A stretch of DNA of 15,360 nucleotides from an uncultured Rhodospirillales bacterium (GCA_903897565.1 CAIUCF010000615.1:1-15360); one strand, 5' to 3'; positions 6,472 through 13,632 are shown, numbered from the stretch's first letter. Program-made: numbers and translations. Notes: generated by a model from the letters alone, not told the origin.

Positions 6472-8426
6472 GCTACCTTGGTCAGAATTTGTTCTTCGAT
6501 CTCTCGATAGGAGGGATCGTAGGGAAGCCCGGTCATGGCCGCCGCTTCCGGCGTCACGGCCACGAGATCATCGCGCGACAATTTGCGGAAATCGTCATAG
6601 CCGAGTGCCTGGGTCAGCGCCGCGATCTGCCAGCGCACGGTCTCCAGGTAGCGATGGATCGCCTGGGCCTGCTTGTGGGTCTCGTAGCGCTTCTCGTGCT
6701 CGGGATCCTGGGTGGCGATGCCGACGACGCAATTACCGACATGGCACTGCATGCAGGCGATGCAACCGCCGGCGATCAGGGCCGAGGTGCCGACGCCGAC
6801 CGCCGAGGCGCCGAGCGCCAGTGCCTTGACCGCGTCGATGCCGTCCTTGATGCCGCCCATCAGCACGATCGGCATGTCGCCGTTATGGCCGCATTCCTCG
6901 AGGCCATCGAGCGCCTCCTGCAACGCCGCCAGGGTCGGGATGCCGACATGTTCGAGCACTTCCGAGCTCGCCGCACCGGTCGAGCCCTGCATGCCGTCGA
7001 GCTGGACGAAATCGAAGCCGTCCTTATAGGCGATCTTGATGTCGTCGCGGACGCGGCCGGCGCCCATCTTGACGCTGATCGGGATGCGGTAGCCGGTGGC
7101 CTCGCGGAATTCCTCGACCTTGATGACGAGATCGTCGGCACCCATGATGTCAGGATGGCGCGACGGCGAGCGCAGATCGATGCCTTCGGGAATGCCGCGG
7201 ATCGCGGCCAGTTCCTTGGTCACCTTCTTGGCCATCAGCTGGCCGCCGAGGCCGGGCTTGGCGCCTTGCGAGATATAGATCTCGATGGCGTCGGCCTTCT
7301 GCATGTCCTGGATGTTCCAGCCAAGCCGACCGGACAGGCACTGGAAGATCAGCTGCTTGGCCTCGGCCCGCTCCTGCGGCAGCATGCCGCCCTCGCCGGT
7401 ATTCTCGACGGTGTCGGAGAGCCGCGACGCGATCGCCAGTGCCATCTTGGTCGAGCGCGACAGCGCGCCGAAGCTCATCGGCGCGATCATCACCGGGAAC
7501 GAGAGCTCAAGCGGCTTGGCGCCGTGACGATCGCCGAGCTTGGTACGGAGGTTGACCGACTTGACCGGGTCGGGACCGATGCCGATGCGGTCCGGATTGA
7601 CCTTGATCGCGATATCGCCGAGATGCGGCAGCGGCTTGGCGGCGCCATAGCCGCGAATCCGGTAGCGGCCGATGCTCGCCTTGACGCGGATGTCTTCCTG
7701 GACCTTGCGGTTCCAATAGCTCGACTGGTCGGTGAATTCTGTATAGGGCAGCGGCCGCAGGATCGGCTCGGAGCCGCTGTAGCGCAGCTTCTTGCCCGCG
7801 CCCTGGACCTTCTTGAAGGTGCCGGTGAACGGCATGTTGTATTTGGCGAGAAAGTCGCGGATCTCGATGTCTTCTTCCGGGGTCACTTCGCCGATCTCGG
7901 CGTCCGAGCCCAGGCTCTGGATACGCCCGCCGACGAAGATCGCGCCGTTGCTCATGTCTTCGCCGACCCGCTCGCCGGAATCGCCGAGGATGATGATGCG
8001 ACCGCCATACATCATATAGCCGGCGAGGAAGCTGGCGTTGCCGCCGCAGCACAGGGTCCCGGCCTTCATGACCTGACCGGCGCGGCTGCCCATGTTGCCC
8101 TTGATGACGATGTCGGCGCCGCGGATCGCAACGCCGGCGATGGCGCCGGCATTGCCGCCGACCACGACCGAGCCCGAATACATATTGTCGCCGACGCCCC
8201 AGCCGACATTGCTGTCGACGATGAACTGGGCGCCATGGGTCAGGCCGGCACAGAAATATCCCGCCGAGCCGCGAATATGCACCTTCGCGGGGGTCGTCAA
8301 CCCGACGCCGAGATGATGCTTGGCGTCGGGGTTGAGCAGTTCGATGTCCTGACCGAGGGCCGCGACTTCGCGCAGCTTTTCATTGGCCTCGCGGACGGTA
8401 AGCGTCGCTAGATCGATCGTGACCAT
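6468..8426 (-). CDS. mgsBC: N-methylglutamate synthase, fused GXGXG (MgsB) and FMN/Fe-S (MgsC) subunits
   Basis: The product has 652 residues. Residues ~1-195 are a GXGXG beta-helix like the C-terminal domain of glutamate synthase (repeated G-rich turns from about 52 to 168, e.g. GNAGAIAGVAIRGADIVIKG). Residues ~200-652 are the FMN-binding synthase barrel: PVMIAPMSFGALS, ENTGEGG, KPGLGGQL, QLDGMQGSTGA, VLMGGIKDGIDAVKALALGA. C555, C561 and C566 (GCIACMQCHVGNC) fit the 3Fe-4S ligand spacing of glutamate synthases, and C558 is extra. As I know the family, MgsB and MgsC (also annotated GlxC/GlxD) are usually separate proteins; here they form one frame with no sign of a frameshift. The likely role is synthesis of N-methylglutamate using the methylamino group held in gamma-glutamylmethylamide. 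The start overlaps mgsA by 19 bp, suggesting coupled translation. A plain glutamate-synthase-like function is the main alternative. Confidence 0.88.
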   Translation of the reverse strand: MVTIDLATLTVREANEKLREVAALGQDIELLNPDAKHHLGVGLTTPAKVHIRGSAGYFCAGLTHGAQFIVDSNVGWGVGDNMYSGSVVVGGNAGAIAGVAIRGADIVIKGNMGSRAGQVMKAGTLCCGGNASFLAGYMMYGGRIIILGDSGERVGEDMSNGAIFVGGRIQSLGSDAEIGEVTPEEDIEIRDFLAKYNMPFTGTFKKVQGAGKKLRYSGSEPILRPLPYTEFTDQSSYWNRKVQEDIRVKASIGRYRIRGYGAAKPLPHLGDIAIKVNPDRIGIGPDPVKSVNLRTKLGDRHGAKPLELSFPVMIAPMSFGALSRSTKMALAIASRLSDTVENTGEGGMLPQERAEAKQLIFQCLSGRLGWNIQDMQKADAIEIYISQGAKPGLGGQLMAKKVTKELAAIRGIPEGIDLRSPSRHPDIMGADDLVIKVEEFREATGYRIPISVKMGAGRVRDDIKIAYKDGFDFVQLDGMQGSTGAASSEVLEHVGIPTLAALQEALDGLEECGHNGDMPIVLMGGIKDGIDAVKALALGASAVGVGTSALIAGGCIACMQCHVGNCVVGIATQDPEHEKRYETHKQAQAIHRYLETVRWQIAALTQALGYDDFRKLSRDDLVAVTPEAAAMTGLPYDPSYREIEEQILTKVA

Positions 8427-9316
8427 GTCTGGCAGGTTCCCGGCGCTGGTTCGGTGGTGTTGAGGGGCTGGCCGGGGAACAACCGGTTCAGCGAGACTTC
8501 TTCGGAAGCGATGGCGACGAGGTTGTCGTCCTCGTACATCACCATCGGCTTGGCCGCGAGGCGATCCTTGGCGAAGCCGATACCGTCCTTGGTCGAAACC
8601 AGGAACGAGAAGGTGCCGTCGAGATCGTCGACCGATTCCGCCAGCGCCTGCTCCAGCTTCTCGCCGGCCGAGAGCTTGTCGGCGAGATAGACCGCGATCA
8701 GCTCGCTGTCGTTGTCGGTGCGGAATTCGAACCCGCGCCGCTCCAGCCGCCGCCGCATCTTCCAGTAATTGGTGATCTGGCCGTTATGGACGATCGCGAT
8801 GTCGGAGAAGCCGGTCGCCCAGAACGGATGGGCCGATTCCGGCTTGACCTCGGACTCGGTCGCGAGCCGGACATGGCCGATGCCGTGGCTGCCGGCTATG
8901 GTGCCGACATGATAGAGCGCGTCGAGCTCGTGGCTGGTGCCGACATCCTTGATGACGTCGAGGCTGGATCCCAACGAGATCAGCTTGGCGGCATGCTCCA
9001 TCGCATAGGCGAAGGGGCGGATATCGCCTTTGAAATCGACGGTGATGCGATAGGTGCAGCCCGCGGTCTCTTCCTCGAGCACCTTGGCGTCGAATTCCGC
9101 GAGCACCGACTTGATCTTGGCGATCGTCGGCGCGGCATCGCCGGTCTCGGGCAACAGAAAGCGCAACCGCAGACCGGAAATGCCATCCTCATAGAGGGCG
9201 AATCCGGTACTGTCGATGCCACGGTGCTGACAACCGTCGAGCATGTCGACGAGCGTCTGCCCGAGCACGTGGTTACTATCGGTCTTTTTAAAGAGAATTC
9301 CGGCGATTCCGCACAT
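8408..9316 (-). CDS. mgsA: N-methylglutamate synthase, class II glutamine-amidotransferase subunit
   Basis: The product has 302 residues and starts MCGIAGILF, so Cys2 becomes the N-terminal nucleophile after Met removal, as in all Ntn-type class II amidotransferases. QHRGIDSTGFAL, GHVRLATES, AHPF, VHNGQITNYWKMRRRL and RTDNDSELIAVYLADKL are the usual substrate-site motifs of the GlxB/MgsA/PurF-GltB group. In N-methylglutamate synthase this domain is thought to act on the gamma-amide and pass the amine to the FMN subunit; gamma-glutamylmethylamide as substrate is inferred from the divergent gmaS. The ATG at 9316 has a good AGAGGA ribosome-binding site. It is the first gene of the operon, opposite gmaS, and its stop lies inside the start region of the MgsB-MgsC fusion. 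The length fits a stand-alone amidotransferase subunit. Confidence 0.88.
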   Translation of the reverse strand: MCGIAGILFKKTDSNHVLGQTLVDMLDGCQHRGIDSTGFALYEDGISGLRLRFLLPETGDAAPTIAKIKSVLAEFDAKVLEEETAGCTYRITVDFKGDIRPFAYAMEHAAKLISLGSSLDVIKDVGTSHELDALYHVGTIAGSHGIGHVRLATESEVKPESAHPFWATGFSDIAIVHNGQITNYWKMRRRLERRGFEFRTDNDSELIAVYLADKLSAGEKLEQALAESVDDLDGTFSFLVSTKDGIGFAKDRLAAKPMVMYEDDNLVAIASEEVSLNRLFPGQPLNTTEPAPGTCQTWSRSI

Positions 9317-9342
9317 ATCCTCTGTCCTCGTGAAGTGGTTGA

Positions 9343-9374
9343 TTGAACGTAACGGAACGGCAGGAATCGTTCAA
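9343..9374. promoter_or_regulatory. Inverted repeat over a putative mgsA promoter (operator candidate)
   Basis: TTGAACG (9343-9349) and CGTTCAA (9368-9374) are perfect 7-bp arms separated by 18 bp. Between and within them, AACGT-AACGG-AACGG (9346-9360) forms three 5-bp direct repeats. On the - strand the right arm supplies a -35-like TTGAAC and the left arm overlaps a weak -10-like TACGTT after a 17-bp spacer, 30 bp from the mgsA ATG. A protein bound here would cover that promoter; the XRE/cupin regulator is the obvious candidate (inference). The arms could instead pair in the mgsA leader RNA. Confidence 0.4.
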
Positions 9375-9480
9375 GCGGTATGAAACTTTTTTTCTCTCCA
9401 GGAAAGGTCTGGTCTCCCAAGCGCCTTGCGCATGCGTCCCGACGGGTGGGTTAGCGGGGCGATGGCGACCTGCGGCAAAA

Positions 9481-9495
9481 TGGTCGAGCCCTTGC
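9481..9495 (+). promoter_or_regulatory. Possible sigma-54 (-24/-12) promoter for gmaS
   Basis: TGGTCG, five bases, then TTGC gives the exact GG/GC spacing of a sigma-54 promoter (consensus TGGCAC-N5-TTGC), with three mismatches in the -24 hexamer. It lies 120 bp upstream of the gmaS ATG. Nitrogen control of a glutamine-synthetase-like gene would make sense, but the -24 element is imperfect and no enhancer site was recognised. Confidence 0.27.
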
Positions 9496-9573
9496 CTCCG
9501 GTTACGGCAGAATTATCCTCTCATGAATTTTTCTTTCTTCTCCGTTGATTCTCGGCGTAATTTGGGCGTAGTC

Positions 9574-9588
9574 ATGCATGGGGTGCAT
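9574..9588. promoter_or_regulatory. Short inverted repeat just upstream of gmaS
   Basis: ATGCA (9574-9578) and TGCAT (9584-9588) with a 5-bp centre lie 27 bp before the gmaS ATG, at the end of an unusually AT-rich stretch (about 9515-9570). It could be an operator or a small leader hairpin close to the ribosome-binding site. Five-base arms are too short to be confident. Confidence 0.25.
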
Positions 9589-9614
9589 TTCAATCCAGCT
9601 TTCGGGGTTCCGCG

Positions 9615-10916
9615 ATGACGACAGATCTTGCCAAGGTCGCTAAAGACCGGGGTATCGAATATTTCCTGATCAGCTTTGTCGACCTGTTCGGCGCGTTGCG
9701 TGCCAAGCTGGTGCCGGCTTCCGCCATCAAGGCGATGCAGCGTGACGGCGCCGGTTTCGCCGGCTTCGCGGTTCATCTCGACATGACTCCGGCGCATCCG
9801 GATACCTTCGGCCGTCCCGACCCGGACAGCCTGATCCAGCTGCCGTGGAAGCCTGAAGTGGGCTGGCTGGCGGCCGATGTCTACTGCGACGGCAAACTGG
9901 TCGAAGACTGTCCCCGCGGTATCCTGCGCAAGCAGATCGCCCGCGCCAAGGAGATGGGCTACCAGATGAAGTCCGGCGTCGAGTGCGAGTTCTTCATCCT
10001 CACCCCCGACGGCAAGAGCATCGCCGACCAGGCCGACACCTATTACAAGCCCTGCTACGACCAGATGGCGCTGATGCGGCAGTACGATCTCATTAAGGAG
10101 ATCTGCGACGCGATGCTGGCGCTGGGCTGGGGCGCCTACCAGAACGACCACGAGGACGCCAACGGCCAGTTCGAGATGAACTGGCATTACGACGACGCCC
10201 TGGTCACCGCCGATCGCCATGTCTTCTTCAAATACATGGTCAAGACCTTGGCCGAGAAGCGCGGCTATCGCGCCACCTTCATGCCGAAGCCGTTCAACAA
10301 CCTGACGGGCAGCGGCTGCCACATGCATGTCTCGGTGTGGAAGGACAACAAGAACCTGTTCGAAGACGCCAAGGGCGAGCTCGGCATGTCGGCGCTGGCC
10401 TATCAGTTCCTCGGCGGCGTCATGCATTCCGCCGCCGATCTCTGCGCCTTCTTCAATCCGACCGTGAACAGCTACAAGCGCATCAACGCGCCGGTGACTT
10501 CCTCGGGCGCGACCTGGTCGCCGAACACCATCACCTATTCCGGCAACAACCGTACCCATATGGTCCGCATCCCCGAGGCCGGCCGCTTCGAGCTGCGCCT
10601 GATGGACGGCGCCACCAACCCGTACCTCGCCCCGGCTGCCGTGCTGGCCGCGGGCCTCGACGGCGTCACCAACAATCGTGATCCCGGCAAGCGCCTCGAC
10701 ATCGACATGTACAAGGACGGCCACAGCGTCAAGAACGTGAAGCGCCTGCCGCTCAACCTGCTCGACGCGCTGCGCCTGCTGGACAAGTCGAAGGTCGTCC
10801 GCGGCGCCTTCGGCGATCAGATGGTCGACAGCTACCTCAAGCTCAAGCACGCCGAGTGGAACGCCTTCATGAGCCACGCGACGCAGTGGGAACGCGATCA
10901 CACCCTCGATTGCTGA
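9615..10916 (+). CDS. gmaS: Gamma-glutamylmethylamide synthetase (glutamine synthetase type III/GlnT family)
   Basis: The product has 433 residues with the full glutamine synthetase plan. The N-terminal beta-grasp is followed by the catalytic barrel with metal-binding GVECEFF (E123, E125), NDHEDANGQFE (177-187), GSGCHMHVS (232-240), the NSYKRI flap (285-290) and RIPEAGRFELRLMDGATNPYL (318-338). The usual GlnA adenylylation Tyr region is not recognisable. Length and style match GMA synthetase (often annotated glnT), which joins glutamate and methylamine with ATP to give gamma-glutamylmethylamide, the first step of the N-methylglutamate pathway. Motifs prove the superfamily; the specific substrate is inferred from divergence from mgsABC and the mgdD-like gene. 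The ATG at 9615 follows a weak GGGG ribosome-binding site. The gene is first in an operon with purU 25 bp downstream. Confidence 0.88.
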   Translation: MTTDLAKVAKDRGIEYFLISFVDLFGALRAKLVPASAIKAMQRDGAGFAGFAVHLDMTPAHPDTFGRPDPDSLIQLPWKPEVGWLAADVYCDGKLVEDCPRGILRKQIARAKEMGYQMKSGVECEFFILTPDGKSIADQADTYYKPCYDQMALMRQYDLIKEICDAMLALGWGAYQNDHEDANGQFEMNWHYDDALVTADRHVFFKYMVKTLAEKRGYRATFMPKPFNNLTGSGCHMHVSVWKDNKNLFEDAKGELGMSALAYQFLGGVMHSAADLCAFFNPTVNSYKRINAPVTSSGATWSPNTITYSGNNRTHMVRIPEAGRFELRLMDGATNPYLAPAAVLAAGLDGVTNNRDPGKRLDIDMYKDGHSVKNVKRLPLNLLDALRLLDKSKVVRGAFGDQMVDSYLKLKHAEWNAFMSHATQWERDHTLDC

Positions 10917-10941
10917 CACTTCCTGCCTGGACGCCGAAGAA

Positions 10942-11802
10942 ATGACCGAGCACCATCAATACATCCTCACCATCGCCTGCCCCGATACGATCGGCATCGT
11001 CGCCGCCGTGTCGGGCTACCTGGCGAGCAATGGCGCCTTCATCACCGACTCAGCGCATTTCGGCGATACGCTGAGCGGTCAGTTCTTCATGCGGACAGTG
11101 TTCCGCCACGACACCTCCCGGCTCAGCATTGCCGCCTTCAAGGACGGCTTCGCCGAGCTGGGCCAACGCTTCGGCATGACCTGGGCAATCCACGACGCGG
11201 CCCGCAAGGCCCGGGTCTTGATCCTGGTCTCGAAGTTCGACCATTGCCTGAACGATCTGCTGTATCGCTATCGCACCGGCGCGCTGCCGATCGATATCCC
11301 GGCGGTGGTCTCGAATCATCCCGACCTCGAGCGTCTGGTCGAGTGGCACGGCATCCCCTACCACCACCTGCCGGTCACCAAGGAGACCAAGGCCGAGCAG
11401 GAGGGCCGCATCCACGAGATGATGGACCGGATGCATATCGATCTGGTGGTGCTCGCGCGCTACATGCAGGTCTTGTCGCCGGAGTTCTGCCGGGCGCTGC
11501 AGTGGCGGGCGATCAACATCCACCACTCGTTCCTGCCGAGTTTCAAGGGCGCCAAGCCCTATCACCAGGCCCATACCCGCGGTGTTAAGCTGATCGGCGC
11601 CACTGCCCATTACGTGACGACCGATCTCGACGAAGGTCCGATCATCGAACAGGCGGTCGAGCGCGTCGACCATACCCATACACCGGACGATTTGGTCGCG
11701 ATCGGCCGCGACATCGAGAACCTCGTGCTGTCGCGTGCGATACGTTACCACACCGAGCATCGCGTGCTTCCCAACGGCACGAAGACCGTAGTATTCCGCT
11801 GA
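10942..11802 (+). CDS. purU: Formyltetrahydrofolate deformylase
   Basis: The product has 286 residues. An N-terminal ACT domain (residues ~8-85, starting ILTIACPDTIGIVAAVSGYL) precedes a formyltransferase-fold hydrolase domain with VSNHPDLE, INIHHSFLPSFKGAKPYHQA and TTDLDEGPIIEQ. Asn192, His194 and Asp230 occupy the catalytic triad positions of the family. PurU hydrolyses 10-formyl-THF to formate and THF. In E. coli it balances folate pools and supplies formate to PurT. Placed between gmaS and folD it more likely ends C1 oxidation by releasing methyl carbon as formate and recycling THF (inference from context). The ribosome-binding site is weak (GAAGAA), so translation may depend on the upstream gene. 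The stop is separated from the folD ATG by one base. Confidence 0.95.
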   Translation: MTEHHQYILTIACPDTIGIVAAVSGYLASNGAFITDSAHFGDTLSGQFFMRTVFRHDTSRLSIAAFKDGFAELGQRFGMTWAIHDAARKARVLILVSKFDHCLNDLLYRYRTGALPIDIPAVVSNHPDLERLVEWHGIPYHHLPVTKETKAEQEGRIHEMMDRMHIDLVVLARYMQVLSPEFCRALQWRAINIHHSFLPSFKGAKPYHQAHTRGVKLIGATAHYVTTDLDEGPIIEQAVERVDHTHTPDDLVAIGRDIENLVLSRAIRYHTEHRVLPNGTKTVVFR

Positions 11803-11803
11803 C

Positions 11804-12676
11804 ATGACCGCACATCTGATCGACGGCAAAGCCTTCGCCACGGCTCTCCGAGAGCGCCTCACTGGCGAGATCGCGAGCCTGAAGGCTGCCCATGGCTTCA
11901 CCCCCGGCCTCGCCGTCGTCCTCGTCGGCGAGGATCCGGCCAGCCAGGTCTATGTCCGCAACAAAGGCCGCGAGACCCTTGCGGCCGGCATGGCCTCGTT
12001 CGAGTTCAAGAAACCGGCCGAGATCTCCGAAGCCGAGTTGCTGGCCCTGGTCGAGACGCTCAACCGCGATCCCGCGGTCCACGGCATCCTGGTGCAGTTG
12101 CCGCTGCCCGGCCATATCCGCACCGACCGCGTGCTGGCAGCGATCGATCCTGCCAAGGACGTCGACGGCTTCCACGTCATCAATGCCGGGCTGCTGGCGA
12201 CCGGCGGCCCCGGGCTGGTGCCCTGCACGCCGCTCGGCTGCCAGATGCTGCTGCGCGACTATCTCGGGGATCTCTCGGGCCTCGAAGCCGTGATCGTCGG
12301 CCGCTCCAATATCGTCGGCAAGCCGATGGCGCAGTTGCTGCTCGGCGATAATTGCACGGTCACGATCGCGCATTCGAAGAGCCGCGACCTGCCTGCGATC
12401 TGCCGCCGCGCCGATATCCTGGTCGCCGCCGTCGGCCGGCCGGAGATGATCCGTGGCGACTGGATCAAGCCCGGCGCCACCGTGATCGATGTGGGCATCA
12501 ACCGAATTCCGGCAGCCGAGGGCAAGACCAAACTGGTCGGCGACGTCGCCTTTTCCGAAGCCGTGGACGTGGCCGGCGCGATCACCCCGGTGCCCGGCGG
12601 TGTCGGCCCGATGACCATCGCCTGCCTGCTCGCCAATACCCTGACCGCGGCACGGCGCAGCCGCGGTCTCGACTGA
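11804..12676 (+). CDS. folD: Bifunctional methylene-THF dehydrogenase / methenyl-THF cyclohydrolase
   Basis: The product has 290 residues, the normal FolD length. Tyr50 and Lys54 (SQVYVRNKG), Gln98 (ILVQLPLP) and Asp121 (KDVDGFH) are the catalytic residues at the same numbers as in E. coli FolD. GRSNIVGKPMAQLLL and VTIAHSKS form the NADP site, and PGGVGPMTIACLLANT is the C-terminal signature. It oxidises methylene-THF to methenyl-THF and hydrolyses this to 10-formyl-THF, the substrate of PurU encoded one base upstream. The tight purU-folD spacing implies a shared transcript and coupled translation. If Mgd hands its methyl carbon to THF, FolD and PurU complete the route to formate. Whether this is the only folD in the genome cannot be seen here. 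Confidence 0.97.
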   Translation: MTAHLIDGKAFATALRERLTGEIASLKAAHGFTPGLAVVLVGEDPASQVYVRNKGRETLAAGMASFEFKKPAEISEAELLALVETLNRDPAVHGILVQLPLPGHIRTDRVLAAIDPAKDVDGFHVINAGLLATGGPGLVPCTPLGCQMLLRDYLGDLSGLEAVIVGRSNIVGKPMAQLLLGDNCTVTIAHSKSRDLPAICRRADILVAAVGRPEMIRGDWIKPGATVIDVGINRIPAAEGKTKLVGDVAFSEAVDVAGAITPVPGGVGPMTIACLLANTLTAARRSRGLD

Positions 12677-12710
12677 TCGCGGCTGCTCTGGCGAAACGGA
12701 CGGAGAGGCC

Positions 12711-13562
12711 ATGCGCATCGCCTATATGAGCGATCTGCACTTGGAATTCGAAGCCGCCCGCGCCAAACAGGACGGCTGGCGGGAACTCGACGCCGCACGC
12801 CGCAGCCTGCCGGGCCACCCCGACCGTGGCCCCCTGCTCTCCTCGATCCAGGGCGTCGATCTCGTCATCCTCGCCGGCGACATCGATACCGGCACCCAGG
12901 GCGTGCGCTACGCCGATGCGGTGGCAAACTACCTCGAAGCCCCCGTCGTCTATGTCGCCGGCAATCACGAGAGCTATGACGGCGACCTGACCGAGCTCGC
13001 CGGGAACCTCCAGGCCGCGGCCTGGGCCACCGAAGGTCGGGTCTTCTACCTGGAGCAGGGCATTGCCAGCCTCTGGGTCGGTGGCGAGCGCCTCCATGTC
13101 CTCGGCTGCACCTTGTGGACCGACTATCAGCTCGAGGGCGACTGCGACGGGGCGATGCGCCGCGCGCTCGGTCGGATGCACGACTATCGCCAGATCACCT
13201 GGCACGGTGCGGCCTTCCAGCCCCGCGACGCGCTCGCCATCCATCGCCGCTGCCGCGCCTGGCTCGGCGAGCAGATCGACCGGGTGCGCCAGCGCGATCC
13301 CGCATCGCGCCTCGTCATCGTCAGTCATCACGCCCCGATCCCGTTGCCGCTCGAGCCACGGGTCGCCGAGTTGGCCCCCTGCTATGCCTCCGACCTCGCA
13401 CCGGCGATCGCGCAATGGCGCCCCGACGCCTGGTTCCACGGCCATAGCCATCGCCGTCACGAGACCCGCTGTCACGACACCTGGGTGGTCTCGGCCCCGC
13501 TCGGCTATCCCGGCGGGCGTGTCCTCGATACCGGCTACGCCCCGGGGCTCCTGGAGTTCTGA
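12711..13562 (+). CDS. Calcineurin-like metallophosphoesterase
   Basis: The product has 283 residues. All metallophosphoesterase blocks are present in order: D-x-H (Asp8, His10 in MRIAYMSDLHLEF), GD (LVILAGDID, Asp57), GNHE (VAGNHESYD, Asn85, His86), H206 (VIVSHHAP), and GHSH (WFHGHSHRR, 244-247). These residues bind two metal ions and hydrolyse phosphoesters; the substrate is not predictable. There is no signal peptide or membrane helix, so the protein is probably cytoplasmic. The ATG has an ideal GGAGAGG ribosome-binding site 4-5 nt upstream. It follows folD by 34 bp on the same strand with no terminator, so it is probably the last gene of the gmaS operon. A role in folate or C1 metabolism is possible but unsupported. 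Confidence 0.92.
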   Translation: MRIAYMSDLHLEFEAARAKQDGWRELDAARRSLPGHPDRGPLLSSIQGVDLVILAGDIDTGTQGVRYADAVANYLEAPVVYVAGNHESYDGDLTELAGNLQAAAWATEGRVFYLEQGIASLWVGGERLHVLGCTLWTDYQLEGDCDGAMRRALGRMHDYRQITWHGAAFQPRDALAIHRRCRAWLGEQIDRVRQRDPASRLVIVSHHAPIPLPLEPRVAELAPCYASDLAPAIAQWRPDAWFHGHSHRRHETRCHDTWVVSAPLGYPGGRVLDTGYAPGLLEF

Positions 13563-13592
13563 CGCGGCAGGAATGCCGGCACCCGCTTATGG

Positions 13593-13621
13593 TTGACATC
13601 CTCCGGGCTTACGGCTTAAGT
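13593..13621 (+). promoter_or_regulatory. Possible tRNA-Lys promoter
   Basis: A perfect -35 TTGACA (13593-13598) is followed after 17 bp by TTAAGT (13616-13621), a weak -10. The tRNA begins 75 bp further on. The -35 match is striking, the -10 is poor, so the start point is uncertain. Confidence 0.33.
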
Positions 13622-13632
13622 GCCCGCCACTC

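Noticed and set aside
3790..6510. Very long + strand open frame (906 residues) opposite the GltD-like gene
   Set aside because: It is Arg/Asp/Gly/Ala-rich with no family motif, an antisense shadow of high-GC codon bias. The - strand frame carries clear FAD, NAD(P)H and Fe-S motifs.
6438..8411. Long + strand open frame (657 residues) opposite the MgsB-MgsC fusion
   Set aside because: It is a low-complexity Arg/Asp/Ala/His composition, with no motif or ribosome-binding site. The true gene is on the - strand.
9429..9436. CGCATGCG palindrome in the mgsA/gmaS region
   Set aside because: It is an 8-bp perfect palindrome but common by chance at this GC content and does not extend outward.
9474..9496. 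GGCAA...TTGCC inverted repeat around the sigma-54-like site
   Set aside because: It has 5-bp arms with a 13-bp centre and no extension, probably chance overlap with the -12 TTGC.
9513..10919. 468-residue - strand frame opposite gmaS
   Set aside because: It is an antisense shadow. gmaS has intact glutamine synthetase motifs on the + strand.
11642..13475. Long - strand frames (11642-12718 and 12582-13475) opposite folD and the metallophosphoesterase
   Set aside because: They are antisense shadows; catalytic motifs are all on the + strand.
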